Notes: a model not told the origin generated them from the sequence alone. A stretch of 64,000 nucleotides of DNA from Marinobacterium sp. (GCA_030602245.1 JAUWAC010000016.1:1-64000), one strand, 5' to 3'; shown: positions 1 through 9,174, numbered from the stretch's first letter. Numbers and translations are program-made.

Positions 1-142
1 CGAAGGCAACGGCTGCACCGCCCCAAGTCTCCGCACATACGCGGGTCAGGGCTGCGGTCAGAGTGGTTTTACCGTGGTCAACGTGACCGATGGTGCCGAC
101 GTTGACGTGCGGCTTGTTACGTTCAAATGATTGCTTAGCCAT
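1..142 (-). CDS. tuf: Elongation factor Tu, N-terminal part (runs off the window)
   Basis: Translating the minus strand from the ATG at 142 gives an EF-Tu amino terminus, [20 protein letters not shown], followed by [12 protein letters not shown], which contains the GTP-binding P-loop (GHVDHGKT). EF-Tu delivers aminoacyl-tRNA to the ribosome. Only about 47 codons are present; the rest lies beyond base 1. It is the last visible member of a four-tRNA + tuf transcription unit, the same order as E. coli thrU-tyrU-glyT-thrT-tufB. A terminator-like hairpin separates it from the last tRNA. Confidence 0.97.
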   Translation of the reverse strand, partial: MAKQSFERNKPHVNVGTIGHVDHGKTTLTAALTRVCAETWGGAAVAF

Positions 143-190
143 CTCAAGTTCCCAACCTGTTCGAAGTGGACGCCAGGGCTGCCGAATACG

Positions 191-223
191 AAAAAGGGTA
201 GACATATCACTATATCTACCCTT
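191..223 (-). terminator. Terminator-like hairpin between tRNA-Thr(GGT) and tuf
   Basis: On the minus strand AAGGGTAGA (223-215) pairs perfectly with TCTACCCTT (202-194) around an AT-rich 12-nt loop and is followed directly by TTT. This gives a 9-bp stem with a short U-run in the tRNA-to-tuf direction. It could act as a partial terminator/attenuator or as a processing or stability element at the 5' end of the tuf mRNA. The stem is only moderately strong, so full termination is unlikely. Confidence 0.5.
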
Positions 224-231
224 CGTAATAC

Positions 232-306
232 TGGAGCTCATGGGCGGATTTGAACCGCCGACCTCACCCTTACCAAGGGTGTGCTCTACCCCTGAGCTAC
301 ATGAGC
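232..306 (-). tRNA. tRNA-Thr (anticodon GGT)
   Basis: The minus strand folds as a complete cloverleaf beginning GCTCATG and ending CATGAGC-T-CCA, with CCA encoded at 234-232. The anticodon loop is TTGGTAA between CACCC and GGGTG, giving anticodon GGT. The T-arm carries GGTTCAAATCC. It corresponds in position to E. coli thrT, next to tuf. Confidence 0.97.
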
Positions 307-316
307 GCAACACGTT

Positions 317-391
317 TGGAGCGGGTAGCGGGAATCGAACCCGCCTCTTCAGCTTGGAAGGCTGAGGTAATAGCCACTATACCATACCCGC
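317..391 (-). tRNA. tRNA-Gly (anticodon TCC)
   Basis: A complete 75-base cloverleaf on the minus strand, with acceptor GCGGGTA pairing TACCCGC, discriminator T and encoded CCA. The anticodon loop CTTCCAA lies between TCAGC and GCTGA, giving TCC. The T-arm contains GGTTCGATTCC. It corresponds to glyT in the E. coli tufB operon. Confidence 0.97.
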
Positions 392-442
392 CGATGCCAG
401 CTGACTTCGCACCGCACCCTCTTATCAAGAAGCTGCGATTGA

Positions 443-526
443 TGGTGGTGAGGGGTGGATTCGAACCACCGAAGCTTGCGCGTCAGATTTACAGTCTGAT
501 CCCTTTGGCCACTCGGGAACCTCACC
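443..526 (-). tRNA. tRNA-Tyr (anticodon GTA)
   Basis: A class II tRNA of 84 bases on the minus strand, with acceptor GGTGAGG pairing CCTCACC, discriminator A and encoded CCA. The anticodon loop CTGTAAA gives GTA, and the long variable arm expected of tRNA-Tyr is present. It corresponds to tyrU in the E. coli tufB operon. Confidence 0.97.
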
Positions 527-548
527 ACAATCCCTTCATTGCCTCAAC

Positions 549-624
<76 letters not shown>

Positions 625-645
625 CTTGGCAACGAAGTGGGGCGT

Positions 646-674
646 ATCTTACTGATCGACTTCGGGGCTTGCAA
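646..674 (-). promoter_or_regulatory. Sigma70-type promoter of the tRNA-tuf operon
   Basis: On the minus strand TTGCAA (674-669) is followed after exactly 17 bases by TAAGAT (651-646). A GC-rich discriminator (ACGCCCC) then precedes the first tRNA, 22 bases downstream of the -10. The TAA of the -10 box is also the stop codon of the upstream SPOR-like gene. GC-rich discriminators are characteristic of stringently controlled stable-RNA promoters, so ppGpp control is likely. Confidence 0.75.
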
Positions 675-1284
675 CCCCCTCGCACGGATTTTTTTCAATA
701 TTTATTCCGGGCCAGCTGGTTTTGATCAGCTGATTGATTTCACTGGATATTTCATAACCAGAAAGATGTTTCACGCGCACCGCCCAGAGCGCTTTTTCAG
801 CACGCACCGGTGCCACTTGCGTGCGCCCACGCAGCGGCTGCGGCAAGGCCGCGCGAACCTCCTGCAGCGCCGCCATATCGGCAAAGGAACCAAAGGACAG
901 CTGCGCACCACGACTCTCCGGCACCCAGCCCTGACGCGCCAGCTCATCCAGCAGCTCAATACGGGCAGCCGCCTCGGCCGGCAACGGCAGCGTCAGCCGA
1001 TAACCGGCTATCGCCGGCTCCAGTTCCACCGCCTCGGCGGATACCGGCTCATCAGCAAGCAACCGCAGCAACCGCCGGGCGTCATACTCATCTGACAACG
1101 GGCGATAGCTGAGACAGACACGCTCACGCGCCGGCAGCACCTCGTCACCGTTCAGCTCACTTAACAGGCGCAGACTGCCCACGTTGACCGCTTCGGGCTC
1201 CGCACGGGCCGCCTGCTGCTGTGCATACCAAAAGAACAGAAGCGCATTGGCCAGCAACAGCAACAGGAACAGCCAGCGCAGCAT
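649..1284 (-). CDS. Single-pass membrane protein with a SPOR-like region
   Basis: A 211-residue protein starting MLRWLFLLLLLANALLFFWY, a transmembrane anchor at about residues 3-21, followed by an extracytoplasmic part. The section around residues 110-190 (with the stretch AQLSFGSFADMAAL) resembles a SPOR domain, which in other proteins binds denuded peptidoglycan at septa; the match is by eye and moderate. The start at 1284 was chosen because it overlaps the coaX stop by four bases (ATGA); a longer reading frame upstream is arginine/glycine-rich junk inside coaX. A similar protein follows coaX in Pseudomonas. It ends inside the tRNA promoter. Confidence 0.75.
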   Translation of the reverse strand: MLRWLFLLLLLANALLFFWYAQQQAARAEPEAVNVGSLRLLSELNGDEVLPARERVCLSYRPLSDEYDARRLLRLLADEPVSAEAVELEPAIAGYRLTLPLPAEAAARIELLDELARQGWVPESRGAQLSFGSFADMAALQEVRAALPQPLRGRTQVAPVRAEKALWAVRVKHLSGYEISSEINQLIKTSWPGINIEKNPCEGVASPEVDQ

Positions 1285-2006
1285 CAGTCGGCCTCCAGCG
1301 CGGGCGCCAGCCCGTCGAGTACCAGATCGGGCACCCACTCACCACGCCCGAGCCGGCGGTGGAACAGCTCACCATCACCACCGGTTACGAACAGCGGCTG
1401 CTCAGCCTCCACCTCCTGCGCCAGCCGCTGCACGATCGCATCGAACATGAAGTCGGCACCCTGAGTGACCGCCTCACTGGTACTGCTCGCCGGACGCGGA
1501 CAGAAAACAGTGCCGGGACGCTCCACAAACACCCGCGCGGTATTGCCCAGCAGTGCCTGCTGCAGCATCCGCATCCCCGGCAGAATAAAGCCACCCCGGT
1601 GGGTACCGCTGTCATCGAGAAAATCGATCGTGATGGCGCTGCCGCAATCGACCACACACAGAGCTCGCCCCACTCGCGACCAGGCCGCCAGCATCGCCAG
1701 CCAGCGATCCACCCCCATCGTCTCCGGTTTAGCGTAGCTGTTGCGCACCCCGGCAGCAGATGCCCGGGTACGCGCAAACCGCGGCGACGGGCAGCCGGCC
1801 GCAGACAGCGCTGCGACAAGCGCCGTATCGATCTGCTCATCCGCAACGGAGCCGACCCACACCGCGTCGACCCGGCCACACCACTGCGCCACGAGCGCAT
1901 CCAGCGGGTCGCGGGTCGGCTGTCGGCCACGCGCGATCACGCCCGCGTCGGCGTCACGCAGACGCCACTTCAGAAAACTGTTGCCGATATCGATTTCGAG
2001 GATCAT
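1284..2006 (-). CDS. coaX: Type III pantothenate kinase
   Basis: 240 residues, the normal CoaX length. It phosphorylates pantothenate, the first step of coenzyme A synthesis, in the cytoplasm. The phosphate-binding motif DIGNSFLKWR is at the N-terminus, GVDRWLAM at about 97-104, the second ATPase motif VVDCGSAITIDF at about 119-130 and GGFILPGM at about 137-144: the ASKHA-fold signatures of this family. Start and stop both overlap neighbours by four bases (birA upstream, SPOR-like gene downstream), indicating translational coupling. No coaA-type kinase is visible nearby. Confidence 0.96.
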   Translation of the reverse strand: MILEIDIGNSFLKWRLRDADAGVIARGRQPTRDPLDALVAQWCGRVDAVWVGSVADEQIDTALVAALSAAGCPSPRFARTRASAAGVRNSYAKPETMGVDRWLAMLAAWSRVGRALCVVDCGSAITIDFLDDSGTHRGGFILPGMRMLQQALLGNTARVFVERPGTVFCPRPASSTSEAVTQGADFMFDAIVQRLAQEVEAEQPLFVTGGDGELFHRRLGRGEWVPDLVLDGLAPALEAD

Positions 2007-2974
2007 TCCAGCGACCTGACACTGATCTCACCGCCGTGATACGCCTCGATGCGGCCTTCGTTCTCCAGCAACAGCGCACCGCTGGCATCGACACCTCGGC
2101 AGATGCCGCTGATTTCGGCATTGCCGGCCATCAGCCGTACCGGCGTATCACGATGCGCATTGGCGAGCTGCCATTGCTCCCGCAGCGCGACAAAGCCGTG
2201 CTGTTCGAAACGATCCAGCGTCGCGAACAGCTCCTCGACAATCACCGCCAGCAGCTGATTGCGAGAAGGCCGCTCGCCCAGCAACTCGGCAAGATCAATA
2301 CAGGGCTGATCGATCGCATCAGCCTGCGCCTCGGGCAGCGCCACATTGAGACCGATACCGATCACAACCTCGCACTCACCGGCTGCATCACCGCTGATCT
2401 CGATCAGAATCCCGCCCAGCTTGCGCCCCTCCACGAGCAGGTCGTTGGGCCATTTCAGGCGCACCTGATCCGCACCGAAGCGGGCCAGCGCATTGCGCAG
2501 GGCCACGCCGACACTGAGGCTGAGCCCTTCCAACGCCGCAACACCGGCACTGAAACGCCATGCCAGCGAGAAACACAGGTTGGCCGCATAAGGGCTGACC
2601 CAGCCACGCCCGCGCCGGCCCCGCCCCTGATTCTGGTACTCGGCCGCAAACAGGCCGTTCGCCGCCCCCCGGCGCAGGGCCTCCAGCGCCATGCGATTGG
2701 TCGAGTCCACCTCACGCGCAAACTCCACCAGCGCCAGCCGCGCCGCGACCGCATCCGGAAGGTGGTCATGGAAGAGGTCCCGATCCAGCAGTTCCAGCCC
2801 GTGCGGGATCCGATAACCGCGCCCCTTGACGCTGTAGACCTCAATCCCCAGCGCCTGCAGACGCTGAATCTGCTTCCATACCGCCGACCGACTGATACCG
2901 AGCACTTCACCCAACTCACGGCCGGAGTGGAACGCACCATCAGCCATCAGTCGCAGCAGACCGTCCATTGTCAT
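2003..2974 (-). CDS. birA: Biotin-protein ligase / biotin operon repressor BirA
   Basis: 323 residues. An N-terminal winged helix (about 1-60, with SGRELGEVLGISRSAVWKQI) is followed by the ligase core with the biotinyl-AMP loop GRGRRGRGW at about 117-125 and KWPNDLLV, then a small C-terminal SH3-like domain. It attaches biotin to the AccB carrier protein, and the DNA-binding domain suggests it also represses biotin synthesis genes, although no bio genes are in the window. It is joined to folA and coaX by ATGA overlaps; a second in-frame ATG two codons later is an alternative start. Confidence 0.96.
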   Translation of the reverse strand: MTMDGLLRLMADGAFHSGRELGEVLGISRSAVWKQIQRLQALGIEVYSVKGRGYRIPHGLELLDRDLFHDHLPDAVAARLALVEFAREVDSTNRMALEALRRGAANGLFAAEYQNQGRGRRGRGWVSPYAANLCFSLAWRFSAGVAALEGLSLSVGVALRNALARFGADQVRLKWPNDLLVEGRKLGGILIEISGDAAGECEVVIGIGLNVALPEAQADAIDQPCIDLAELLGERPSRNQLLAVIVEELFATLDRFEQHGFVALREQWQLANAHRDTPVRLMAGNAEISGICRGVDASGALLLENEGRIEAYHGGEISVRSLE

Positions 2975-3501
2975 GCCTGTGCATCCTCCGCATGCGCGCG
3001 CGCCAGCACGATGAAGCTGTAGTCATACGGGTTGCAGCCGCTCGCCGCATAATCCTCTCGCGCCAGTTCGCGCCAATCAGACGGCTCGAGCACGGGGAAG
3101 CAGGCATCCCCGTCAACCTCGGCATGCACCTGTGTCAGATATAGCCGCTCCACCTGCGGCAGCAGCTGGCGGTAGATCTCCGCGCCGCCGATCACCAGCG
3201 CCTCGTCGACCCCATCGACCAGCGCCTGCGCCGCAGCCTGCTCAATGGCGGCCTCGGGCGTACGTACCACAACCACGCCCTCAGCGTGCCACTGCTCATC
3301 GCGCGTAATCACGATGTTGCAGCGCCCCGGCAGCGGGCGCCCGATCGACTCGAAAGTTTTTCGTCCCATGATGATCGGCTTGCCCAGCGTGACCCGTTTG
3401 AAATACTTGAGATCCTCCGGCAGGTGCCACGGCAGCCGGTTGCCATTGCCGATCACGCGATTCGCCGACTGGGCGACAATCATGGCCAGACGCATATCCA
3501 C
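2971..3501 (-). CDS. folA: Dihydrofolate reductase
   Basis: 176 residues. It reduces dihydrofolate to tetrahydrofolate with NADPH. Family landmarks: AMIVAQSANRVIGNGNRLPW near the start, LPEDLKYFKRVT with the substrate-binding acidic residue, IIMGRKTFESIGRPLPGR, and VIGGAEIY. It lies four bases downstream of thyA, so the enzyme that makes dihydrofolate and the enzyme that recycles it are co-transcribed. Its stop overlaps the birA start (ATGA). Start may be Met1 or Met3. Confidence 0.97.
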   Translation of the reverse strand: MDMRLAMIVAQSANRVIGNGNRLPWHLPEDLKYFKRVTLGKPIIMGRKTFESIGRPLPGRCNIVITRDEQWHAEGVVVVRTPEAAIEQAAAQALVDGVDEALVIGGAEIYRQLLPQVERLYLTQVHAEVDGDACFPVLEPSDWRELAREDYAASGCNPYDYSFIVLARAHAEDAQA

Positions 3502-3504
3502 TCC

Positions 3505-4347
3505 TCAGATCGCAATGGGGGCTCGGATCACGGGATAGGGGTCATACCCCTCGACCTCGAAATCCTCGTAGCGGTAATCGAACAGCGACGCCGGTCTGCG
3601 CTTGATAATCAGCTTCGGCAGCGCCCGCGGCGTGCGCGACAACTGCTCGGCAACGATCGTTTCATCGTGCAGATGGTTGGCGTACAGGTGCAGATCACCG
3701 AAGGTGTGCACAAACTCGCCCACCTCCAGATCACACTGCTGTGCCACCATGTGGGTCAGCAGTGCATAACTCGCAATATTGAACGGCACGCCGAGGAAGT
3801 AGTCGGCGCTGCGCTGGTACAGCTGGCAGCTCAGACGACCGTTGGCGACATAGAACTGAAACAGCGTATGACAGGGCGGCAGCGCGGCCTTGCCGTTGCG
3901 GACGTTGTCCTGCGGACTGATCGACTCATCCGGCAGATCCGCCGGGTTCCAGCCACTGACAATCAGGCGGCGCGAATCGGGGTTGCGACGGATCTGCGCC
4001 ACAACCTCGGCGATCTGGTCGACAGTACGCCCATCCGGGCACGCCCACGAGCGCCACTGTTTGCCGTAAATGGGTCCCAGGTCGCCGTTTTCCAGCGCCC
4101 ACTCATCCCAGATCGTTACCCCGTGCTCGTTGAGCCAGCGGTTGTCGGTACTGCCCGACAAAAACCAGAGCAGCTCGTAAATCACCGACTTCAGGTGCAC
4201 TTTTTTCGTTGTCAGCAGCGGAAAGCCGGCACTGAGATCGAACCGCAGCTGCCGCCCGAACAGCGAGCGCGTGCCGGTACCGGTACGATCACCCTTGTCG
4301 ACGCCCTGCTCGACAATCTCACGCATCAGATCCAGATACTGTTGCAT
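3505..4347 (-). CDS. thyA: Thymidylate synthase
   Basis: 280 residues. It converts dUMP to dTMP using methylene-tetrahydrofolate and releases dihydrofolate for FolA. The start at 4347 gives [11 protein letters not shown], which aligns with the E. coli start; the open frame upstream is not conserved-looking. Motifs: [12 protein letters not shown] (dUMP phosphate binding), [20 protein letters not shown], catalytic cysteine in [25 protein letters not shown], and [20 protein letters not shown]. It carries a moderate central insertion compared with the 264-residue E. coli enzyme. Follows lgt, as in many gammaproteobacteria. Confidence 0.97.
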   Translation of the reverse strand: MQQYLDLMREIVEQGVDKGDRTGTGTRSLFGRQLRFDLSAGFPLLTTKKVHLKSVIYELLWFLSGSTDNRWLNEHGVTIWDEWALENGDLGPIYGKQWRSWACPDGRTVDQIAEVVAQIRRNPDSRRLIVSGWNPADLPDESISPQDNVRNGKAALPPCHTLFQFYVANGRLSCQLYQRSADYFLGVPFNIASYALLTHMVAQQCDLEVGEFVHTFGDLHLYANHLHDETIVAEQLSRTPRALPKLIIKRRPASLFDYRYEDFEVEGYDPYPVIRAPIAI

Positions 4348-4381
4348 AACCCGTTGTATCCCGTTGGTAGGGCCGAATACT

Positions 4382-5191
4382 TTAACGCGTTGCGCCCGGC
4401 GCATCCACGCCGCGATGGTACGCCAGCACCAGCAGCACAGCGCCGATCAGTATCATCGGCATGGACAACAACTGCCCCATCGTGAGCCAGTCGAACGCGA
4501 GGTAGCCAAGGTGCGCATCCGGCTCGCGGAAGCATTCGACGACGCTGCGAAAGGCACCATAGAGCAGCAGAAACAGCCCCGACACCGCCATCCGCGGTCG
4601 CGGACGTGCCGAGTACCACCAGAGCACGGCAAACATCACCACCCCCTCGAGCACCGCTTCATACAGCTGCGACGGATGCCGGGCCAGCGCATCGCCGGCG
4701 CGCGGAAAAATGATGCCCCAGCTCTGATCGGTCGGCCGCCCCCAGAGTTCACCGCCGATGAAGTTACCGACCCGTCCGGCGCCGAGCCCGATCGGAATCA
4801 GCGGCGCAACAAAATCGCCGATTTCGAAGAAGCGCTTGCCGTGACTGCGTGCAAACCAGGCCAGCGCCGCCAGCACGCCCAGCAGGCCACCGTGGAACGA
4901 CATGCCCCCCTCCCAGATCGCGAACAGCCACAGCGGATCGTTGAGGAAGTAATCGAAATGATAGAACAGCACATAGCCACAGCGCCCACCGACGATGACA
5001 CCAAGCGCCCCCCAGAACACCAGATCCGACACCTGCTGTTCACTCCAGTCGGCGCCCGGGCGCCGGGCACGCCATACCCCCAGCCCCCAGGCCGCGGCAA
5101 AGCCGATCAGATACATCAGGCCATACCAGTGGATCTGCAGCGGCCCCAGCTCCAGTGCCAGCGGGTCGATATCATGCAGCCAAACCGTCAA
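4382..5191 (-). CDS. lgt: Prolipoprotein diacylglyceryl transferase
   Basis: 269-residue polytopic inner-membrane enzyme that transfers diacylglycerol from phosphatidylglycerol to the lipobox cysteine of prolipoproteins. Visible signatures: [11 protein letters not shown] in the first membrane segment, MSFHGGLLG with the essential His, and the Lgt signature [16 protein letters not shown]. At least six hydrophobic segments are visible. It is upstream of thyA with a short gap, a conserved lgt-thyA arrangement. Confidence 0.97.
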   Translation of the reverse strand: MTVWLHDIDPLALELGPLQIHWYGLMYLIGFAAAWGLGVWRARRPGADWSEQQVSDLVFWGALGVIVGGRCGYVLFYHFDYFLNDPLWLFAIWEGGMSFHGGLLGVLAALAWFARSHGKRFFEIGDFVAPLIPIGLGAGRVGNFIGGELWGRPTDQSWGIIFPRAGDALARHPSQLYEAVLEGVVMFAVLWWYSARPRPRMAVSGLFLLLYGAFRSVVECFREPDAHLGYLAFDWLTMGQLLSMPMILIGAVLLVLAYHRGVDAPGATR

Positions 5192-5201
5192 GGTCCGTCT
5201 C

Positions 5202-6002
5202 CTATGCCAGATTCGTAATCAGAAAACGTGCGCCGACGAGCAGCAGCAGCACGGCAAAAATCCGCTTCAGGGTCTTCTGCGGCAGACTGTGCGCAAGAGC
5301 CGCCCCATAGCGCGCCGTGAACGAGCTGGTCAGCACGATGCCGGCAAACGCCGGCAGGTAGATGTAGCCCAGATGCCAGTCGGCAAGGCGGGTCTCGTCC
5401 CAGCCGCTGAGAATATTGCCCAGCGCCCCCACCAGCGCGATCGGCAGACCACAGGCCGCTGACGTCGCCACCGCCTGCTGCATCGTCAGACTGCGCCAGT
5501 GCAGATAGGGCACGGTCAGGGTGCCACCGCCGATACCGAAGATTGCCGACGCGCAGCCGACAATACTGCCGGCACCGGCAAGCTCGGGTCGTGTCGGCGC
5601 CGTGCGCCCGCGCGCCGGGCGCAGATCAAACGCCATCTGCAGCGCAACCAGCAGCGCAAAGCCGCCAAACAGCGCCTGCAGCAGCGTGCCGGTCATCGCA
5701 TCGGCGATCCAGACACCGGCAAAGGCACCGGCCAGAATGCCGCCGGTCAGCGGGGGAAACAGTGACCAGCAGACCGCACCGCGGCGCTGATGCGCCCGTA
5801 TCGAAGCGATTGACGTAAACACGATGGTAGCCAGCGAGGTGGCCACGGCGGAATGGGTCAGTACCTCGGCCGGCATGCCCTGTAACGAGAAGCTGAAGAT
5901 CAGCACCGGCACGATCAATATGCCACCCCCGATCCCGAACAGCCCCGCCACGAGCCCGGCGACGGCGCCGAGCAGCAGATAGAGCCCCAGCGTTTCCAGC
6001 AT
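5202..6002 (-). CDS. TSUP-family (TauE/SafE) sulfite/organosulfonate exporter-like permease
   Basis: 266 residues with about eight hydrophobic segments and the internal duplication typical of the family: [19 protein letters not shown] near the N-terminus and [18 protein letters not shown] in the second half. Family members export sulfite, sulfoacetate or other small anions; the substrate cannot be told from sequence. The start at 6002 ([11 protein letters not shown]) was chosen because the membrane topology begins there; the longer frame upstream is not hydrophobic and overlaps the divergent gene. Ends 10 bases before lgt begins, so probably the first gene of that minus-strand run. Confidence 0.88.
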   Translation of the reverse strand: MLETLGLYLLLGAVAGLVAGLFGIGGGILIVPVLIFSFSLQGMPAEVLTHSAVATSLATIVFTSIASIRAHQRRGAVCWSLFPPLTGGILAGAFAGVWIADAMTGTLLQALFGGFALLVALQMAFDLRPARGRTAPTRPELAGAGSIVGCASAIFGIGGGTLTVPYLHWRSLTMQQAVATSAACGLPIALVGALGNILSGWDETRLADWHLGYIYLPAFAGIVLTSSFTARYGAALAHSLPQKTLKRIFAVLLLLVGARFLITNLA

Positions 6003-6097
6003 CTTGCTTCTTTCCCGGTTGCAAAAGTGCACTATAGTAGGGCTTTGACGCAGCACTGAACATCCCCGACCCTCGGGAGCCACGACCGGAGAAGCCC

Positions 6098-6859
6098 GTG
6101 TGCCTGATCGCTCTGGCGCTGAACCAGCACCCTGAATGGCCATTCATTCTGATTGCCAACCGCGATGAATTCTACGACCGCCCGACGCAACGCCTCGGCT
6201 TCTGGCCCGATGCCCCGATCCTGGCCGGCCGCGATCGCCGGGCCGGCGGCAGCTGGCTGGGCATTGCCCGCAGCGGACGACTGGCCGCCATCACCAACTA
6301 CCGCGATGGTCGGGCACCAACGCCGCAGGGACCGTCGCGCGGCACACTGGTCAGCGCCTATCTGCGCGCGGACATCCGCGCCGACGCCTACCGCCCGGAT
6401 CCGCGCATCGATGCCGGCTACAACCTGCTCTGGGCCGACCGCGAAGGGCTGTATGCGTTCGGCAACCGCGGACCGGGCATTCAGCGCCTCGACCACGGCA
6501 TCCATACCCTGAGCAATGCCCTGCTCAACACGCCCTGGCCGAAAACCGAGCGCCTGCGCCGCGCGCTGCACTCAGCCCTCCAAACCTCCCGGCTGCGGGC
6601 CGGCGATCTGCTCGCGTTACTCTGTGACGAACAACAGGCCCCGGATGCAGCGCTGCCCGACACCGGCATCCCGCTGCAGCAGGAGCGCCTGCTCTCGCGC
6701 ACGTTCATTCGCAGTGAGGATTACGGTACCCGGGCGCGCACGCTGGTGATGCAGCGCCGCAACGGTGAGACACGAGTGGTCGAAGTCAGCCACGACCGAC
6801 AGGGCATCTGCGGCTGCAGCGATTACCGTCTGACCCTGCCGCGACTTGCCGCCGGCTGA
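6098..6859 (+). CDS. NRDE-family (TANGO2-like) protein
   Basis: 253 residues beginning MCLIALALNQHPEWPFILIANRDEFYDRP, with the name-giving NRDE motif at about residues 21-24 and the invariant Cys2, which marks this start. The start codon is GTG at 6098, preceded by GGAGAAG. Bacterial NRDE proteins are cytoplasmic and of poorly defined function; the eukaryotic relative TANGO2 has been linked to Golgi organisation and haem or lipid handling. Transcribed divergently from the TSUP permease and convergent with ptsP (3-base gap). Confidence 0.85.
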   Translation: MCLIALALNQHPEWPFILIANRDEFYDRPTQRLGFWPDAPILAGRDRRAGGSWLGIARSGRLAAITNYRDGRAPTPQGPSRGTLVSAYLRADIRADAYRPDPRIDAGYNLLWADREGLYAFGNRGPGIQRLDHGIHTLSNALLNTPWPKTERLRRALHSALQTSRLRAGDLLALLCDEQQAPDAALPDTGIPLQQERLLSRTFIRSEDYGTRARTLVMQRRNGETRVVEVSHDRQGICGCSDYRLTLPRLAAG

Positions 6860-6861
6860 AG

Positions 6862-9159
6862 TCAGTCGCGATCCGGCAAGGCCGGGCGGGTCAGATTGCC
6901 CAGCCCCATCTCCTTGAGCGAGTTGCGCAGATACTGATGGATCGCCTCAGCGTCGTCCATGCGCATCACCCGCTGCAGCAGACTGTTGGCCTTGGCCAGA
7001 CTGGTGCCGCGAATCGCCGACTTCACCTTGGGAAGGTTGTTGGAGTTCATCGACAGCACGTCATAACCCATCGCCATCAGCAGCAGTGCACCACCGGGGT
7101 CGGAGGCCATCTCGCCGCAGATCGACACCGGCTTGCGCTCCTTGCGCGCTTCCTGCGCGACAAAATGCAGCACTTTCAACACAGCCGGATGGTAGGGTGC
7201 GTACAGATCGGCGACCCGCGGGTTATTGCGATCCACCGCCAACAGATACTGGGTCAGGTCGTTGGAGCCGACCGAAATGAAATCGACCTTGCGCGCGAAA
7301 CGCCGCGTCAGGTACACCGCCGCCGGCACTTCCACCATGATGCCCACCGGCGGGCGTTCGACATCCAGCCCCTCTTCCTGCAATTCACGCACGGCACGGT
7401 CGATCTGGGCACTGGCCGCCTCGATCTCGTGCATGCTGGTAACCATCGGCAGCATGATTCTCAGGTTGCCGTAGCCCTGTGCGGCGCGCAGCATGGCGCG
7501 CACCTGTACCAGGAAAATCTCGGGGTGATCGAGCGTGACCCGAATGCCACGCCAGCCCAGGAACGGGTTTTCTTCGTCGATCGGAAAATAGGGCAGTGCC
7601 TTGTCGCCGCCGATATCGAGCGTACGCATCGTGACCGGTCGCGGCGCAAAGGCCTCCAGCTGGGCGCGGTAGATCTGCAGCTGCTCCTGCTCGCTGGGGA
7701 AGAAGTCGCGTGTCATGAACGGAATTTCGGTCCGGTACAGACCGATCCCCTCGGCCCCACGCTCGAGCGAGCGCGCCACATCGCTGACCAACCCGGTATT
7801 GACCCACAACGGCATACGATAGCCATCGGTGGTCTGGGCCGGCAGATCACGCAGGGTTTCCAGCCCGGCCGCGATCATCTGCTCTTCTCGCAGGATTTCG
7901 TCGAACGCGTTTTTCAGGTCGTCCGACGGATTGACGTAGACACGGCCGCTGTAGCCATCAAGGATCACTTCACGTCCGTCGAGCCGGGTAAACGGCAGAT
8001 CGACGACGCCCATCGCGGTAGGAATACCCATCGAACGCGCGAGAATGGCGGCATGGGAGTTGCCCGAGCCGGTGACCGAGATCAGCCCGACCAGCTTGTC
8101 TTCCGGCACCAGCCCCAGCATCGCCGGCGACAGATCGTCGGCGACCAGTATAGTGTTGTCCGGATACTCGACTTCGCCGCCGCTGAACGCCTCCTGTAAA
8201 TGACTCAGCACGCGACGCCCGAGATCACGGATATCGGTGACCCGCTCGCGCAGATAGGGATCGTCCACCGCGGAGAATTCGCGTACGTGCTGCTCGACCA
8301 CTTCACGCAGCGCACCCTGCGCCCAGTTGCCGGCCCGAATCCGCTCAGTGACCTCGCCGGCCAGCGCGTTGTCCTCCAGCATGCGCAGGTAGACATCGAA
8401 CAGCGCCTGCTCATCGCTGCGCAAGCGCTGTGCCAGCGAACGACTGACATCACGAATCTCACGCCGTACCGCGTCCAGCGCCGCGTAAAAACGGTCCAGT
8501 TCGGCGTCGATATCCTTCGCCGGCTTGTCCGGCACGCCCTCAAGATCCGCCGGCAGCGTGGCAACATAGACCTGACCGATCGCCACGCCGGGTGCACCGG
8601 CGACGCCGGTGAAGCGGCGATCCTGCGCCACCGGCTTGCTGTTGGCGTTATTGCCGACCGGCTGGATCGATCCGGTCGCCTCGGCATGTGCGATCACGCC
8701 CGCCAGCTGCGCCGACACCGTGACCAGAAACGCCTCCTCCGACTCATCGAAGCGGCGCCGCTCGTACTGCTGCACGACCAGCACACCGAGCACCTCACCC
8801 TGATGGATGATCGGCACGCCGAGAAAGGCGTGGAAGCGTTCTTCACCGGTGGATTGCAGATAGATATAGGAGGGGTGGACCGAGGCGTCCTCAAGGTTCA
8901 GAGGCTCGGCGCGCTGGCCGACCAGCCCCACCACCCCTTCGGCGGCGGACAGGCTCGCCTTGCCGACCGCTTCGCGGTTGAGCCCCTGAGTCGCCATCAG
9001 GACATAGCGCTGGGTCACGCTGTCCAGCAGGTAGATTGAGCAGACCTGAGTGTGCATGGCGCGCTGAATGCGGCGAACCGTCAGGTCGAGCACCGTTTCC
9101 AGATCGGGTGCGGCACTCACCTCCTGTACGATTTTGCGTAGCACGCTCAGCATCGCCAT
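6862..9159 (-). CDS. ptsP: Phosphoenolpyruvate-protein phosphotransferase of the nitrogen PTS (EI-Ntr)
   Basis: 765 residues: a GAF sensor domain (about 1-165, starting MAMLSVLRKIVQEVSAAPDL), the HPr-binding and phosphohistidine region (active-site His in GSGNSHAAILARSMGIPTAMG, about residue 370), and the C-terminal PEP-binding barrel (GGDKALPYFP, SVGSNDLTQYLLAVDRNNP, catalytic Cys in VSICGEMASDP). It passes phosphate from PEP to NPr and then EIIA-Ntr, coordinating nitrogen and potassium status; GAF senses glutamine in E. coli. Follows rppH by 15 bases, the same pair as E. coli rppH-ptsP. AAGGGG precedes the start. Confidence 0.97.
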   Translation of the reverse strand: MAMLSVLRKIVQEVSAAPDLETVLDLTVRRIQRAMHTQVCSIYLLDSVTQRYVLMATQGLNREAVGKASLSAAEGVVGLVGQRAEPLNLEDASVHPSYIYLQSTGEERFHAFLGVPIIHQGEVLGVLVVQQYERRRFDESEEAFLVTVSAQLAGVIAHAEATGSIQPVGNNANSKPVAQDRRFTGVAGAPGVAIGQVYVATLPADLEGVPDKPAKDIDAELDRFYAALDAVRREIRDVSRSLAQRLRSDEQALFDVYLRMLEDNALAGEVTERIRAGNWAQGALREVVEQHVREFSAVDDPYLRERVTDIRDLGRRVLSHLQEAFSGGEVEYPDNTILVADDLSPAMLGLVPEDKLVGLISVTGSGNSHAAILARSMGIPTAMGVVDLPFTRLDGREVILDGYSGRVYVNPSDDLKNAFDEILREEQMIAAGLETLRDLPAQTTDGYRMPLWVNTGLVSDVARSLERGAEGIGLYRTEIPFMTRDFFPSEQEQLQIYRAQLEAFAPRPVTMRTLDIGGDKALPYFPIDEENPFLGWRGIRVTLDHPEIFLVQVRAMLRAAQGYGNLRIMLPMVTSMHEIEAASAQIDRAVRELQEEGLDVERPPVGIMVEVPAAVYLTRRFARKVDFISVGSNDLTQYLLAVDRNNPRVADLYAPYHPAVLKVLHFVAQEARKERKPVSICGEMASDPGGALLLMAMGYDVLSMNSNNLPKVKSAIRGTSLAKANSLLQRVMRMDDAEAIHQYLRNSLKEMGLGNLTRPALPDRD

Positions 9160-9174
9160 CGACCGGCCCCTTCT

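Noticed and set aside
1760..3022. 420-codon plus-strand frame opposite coaX and birA
   Set aside because: Composition is rich in Arg, Gln and Pro with no domain, while the minus strand encodes recognisable birA.
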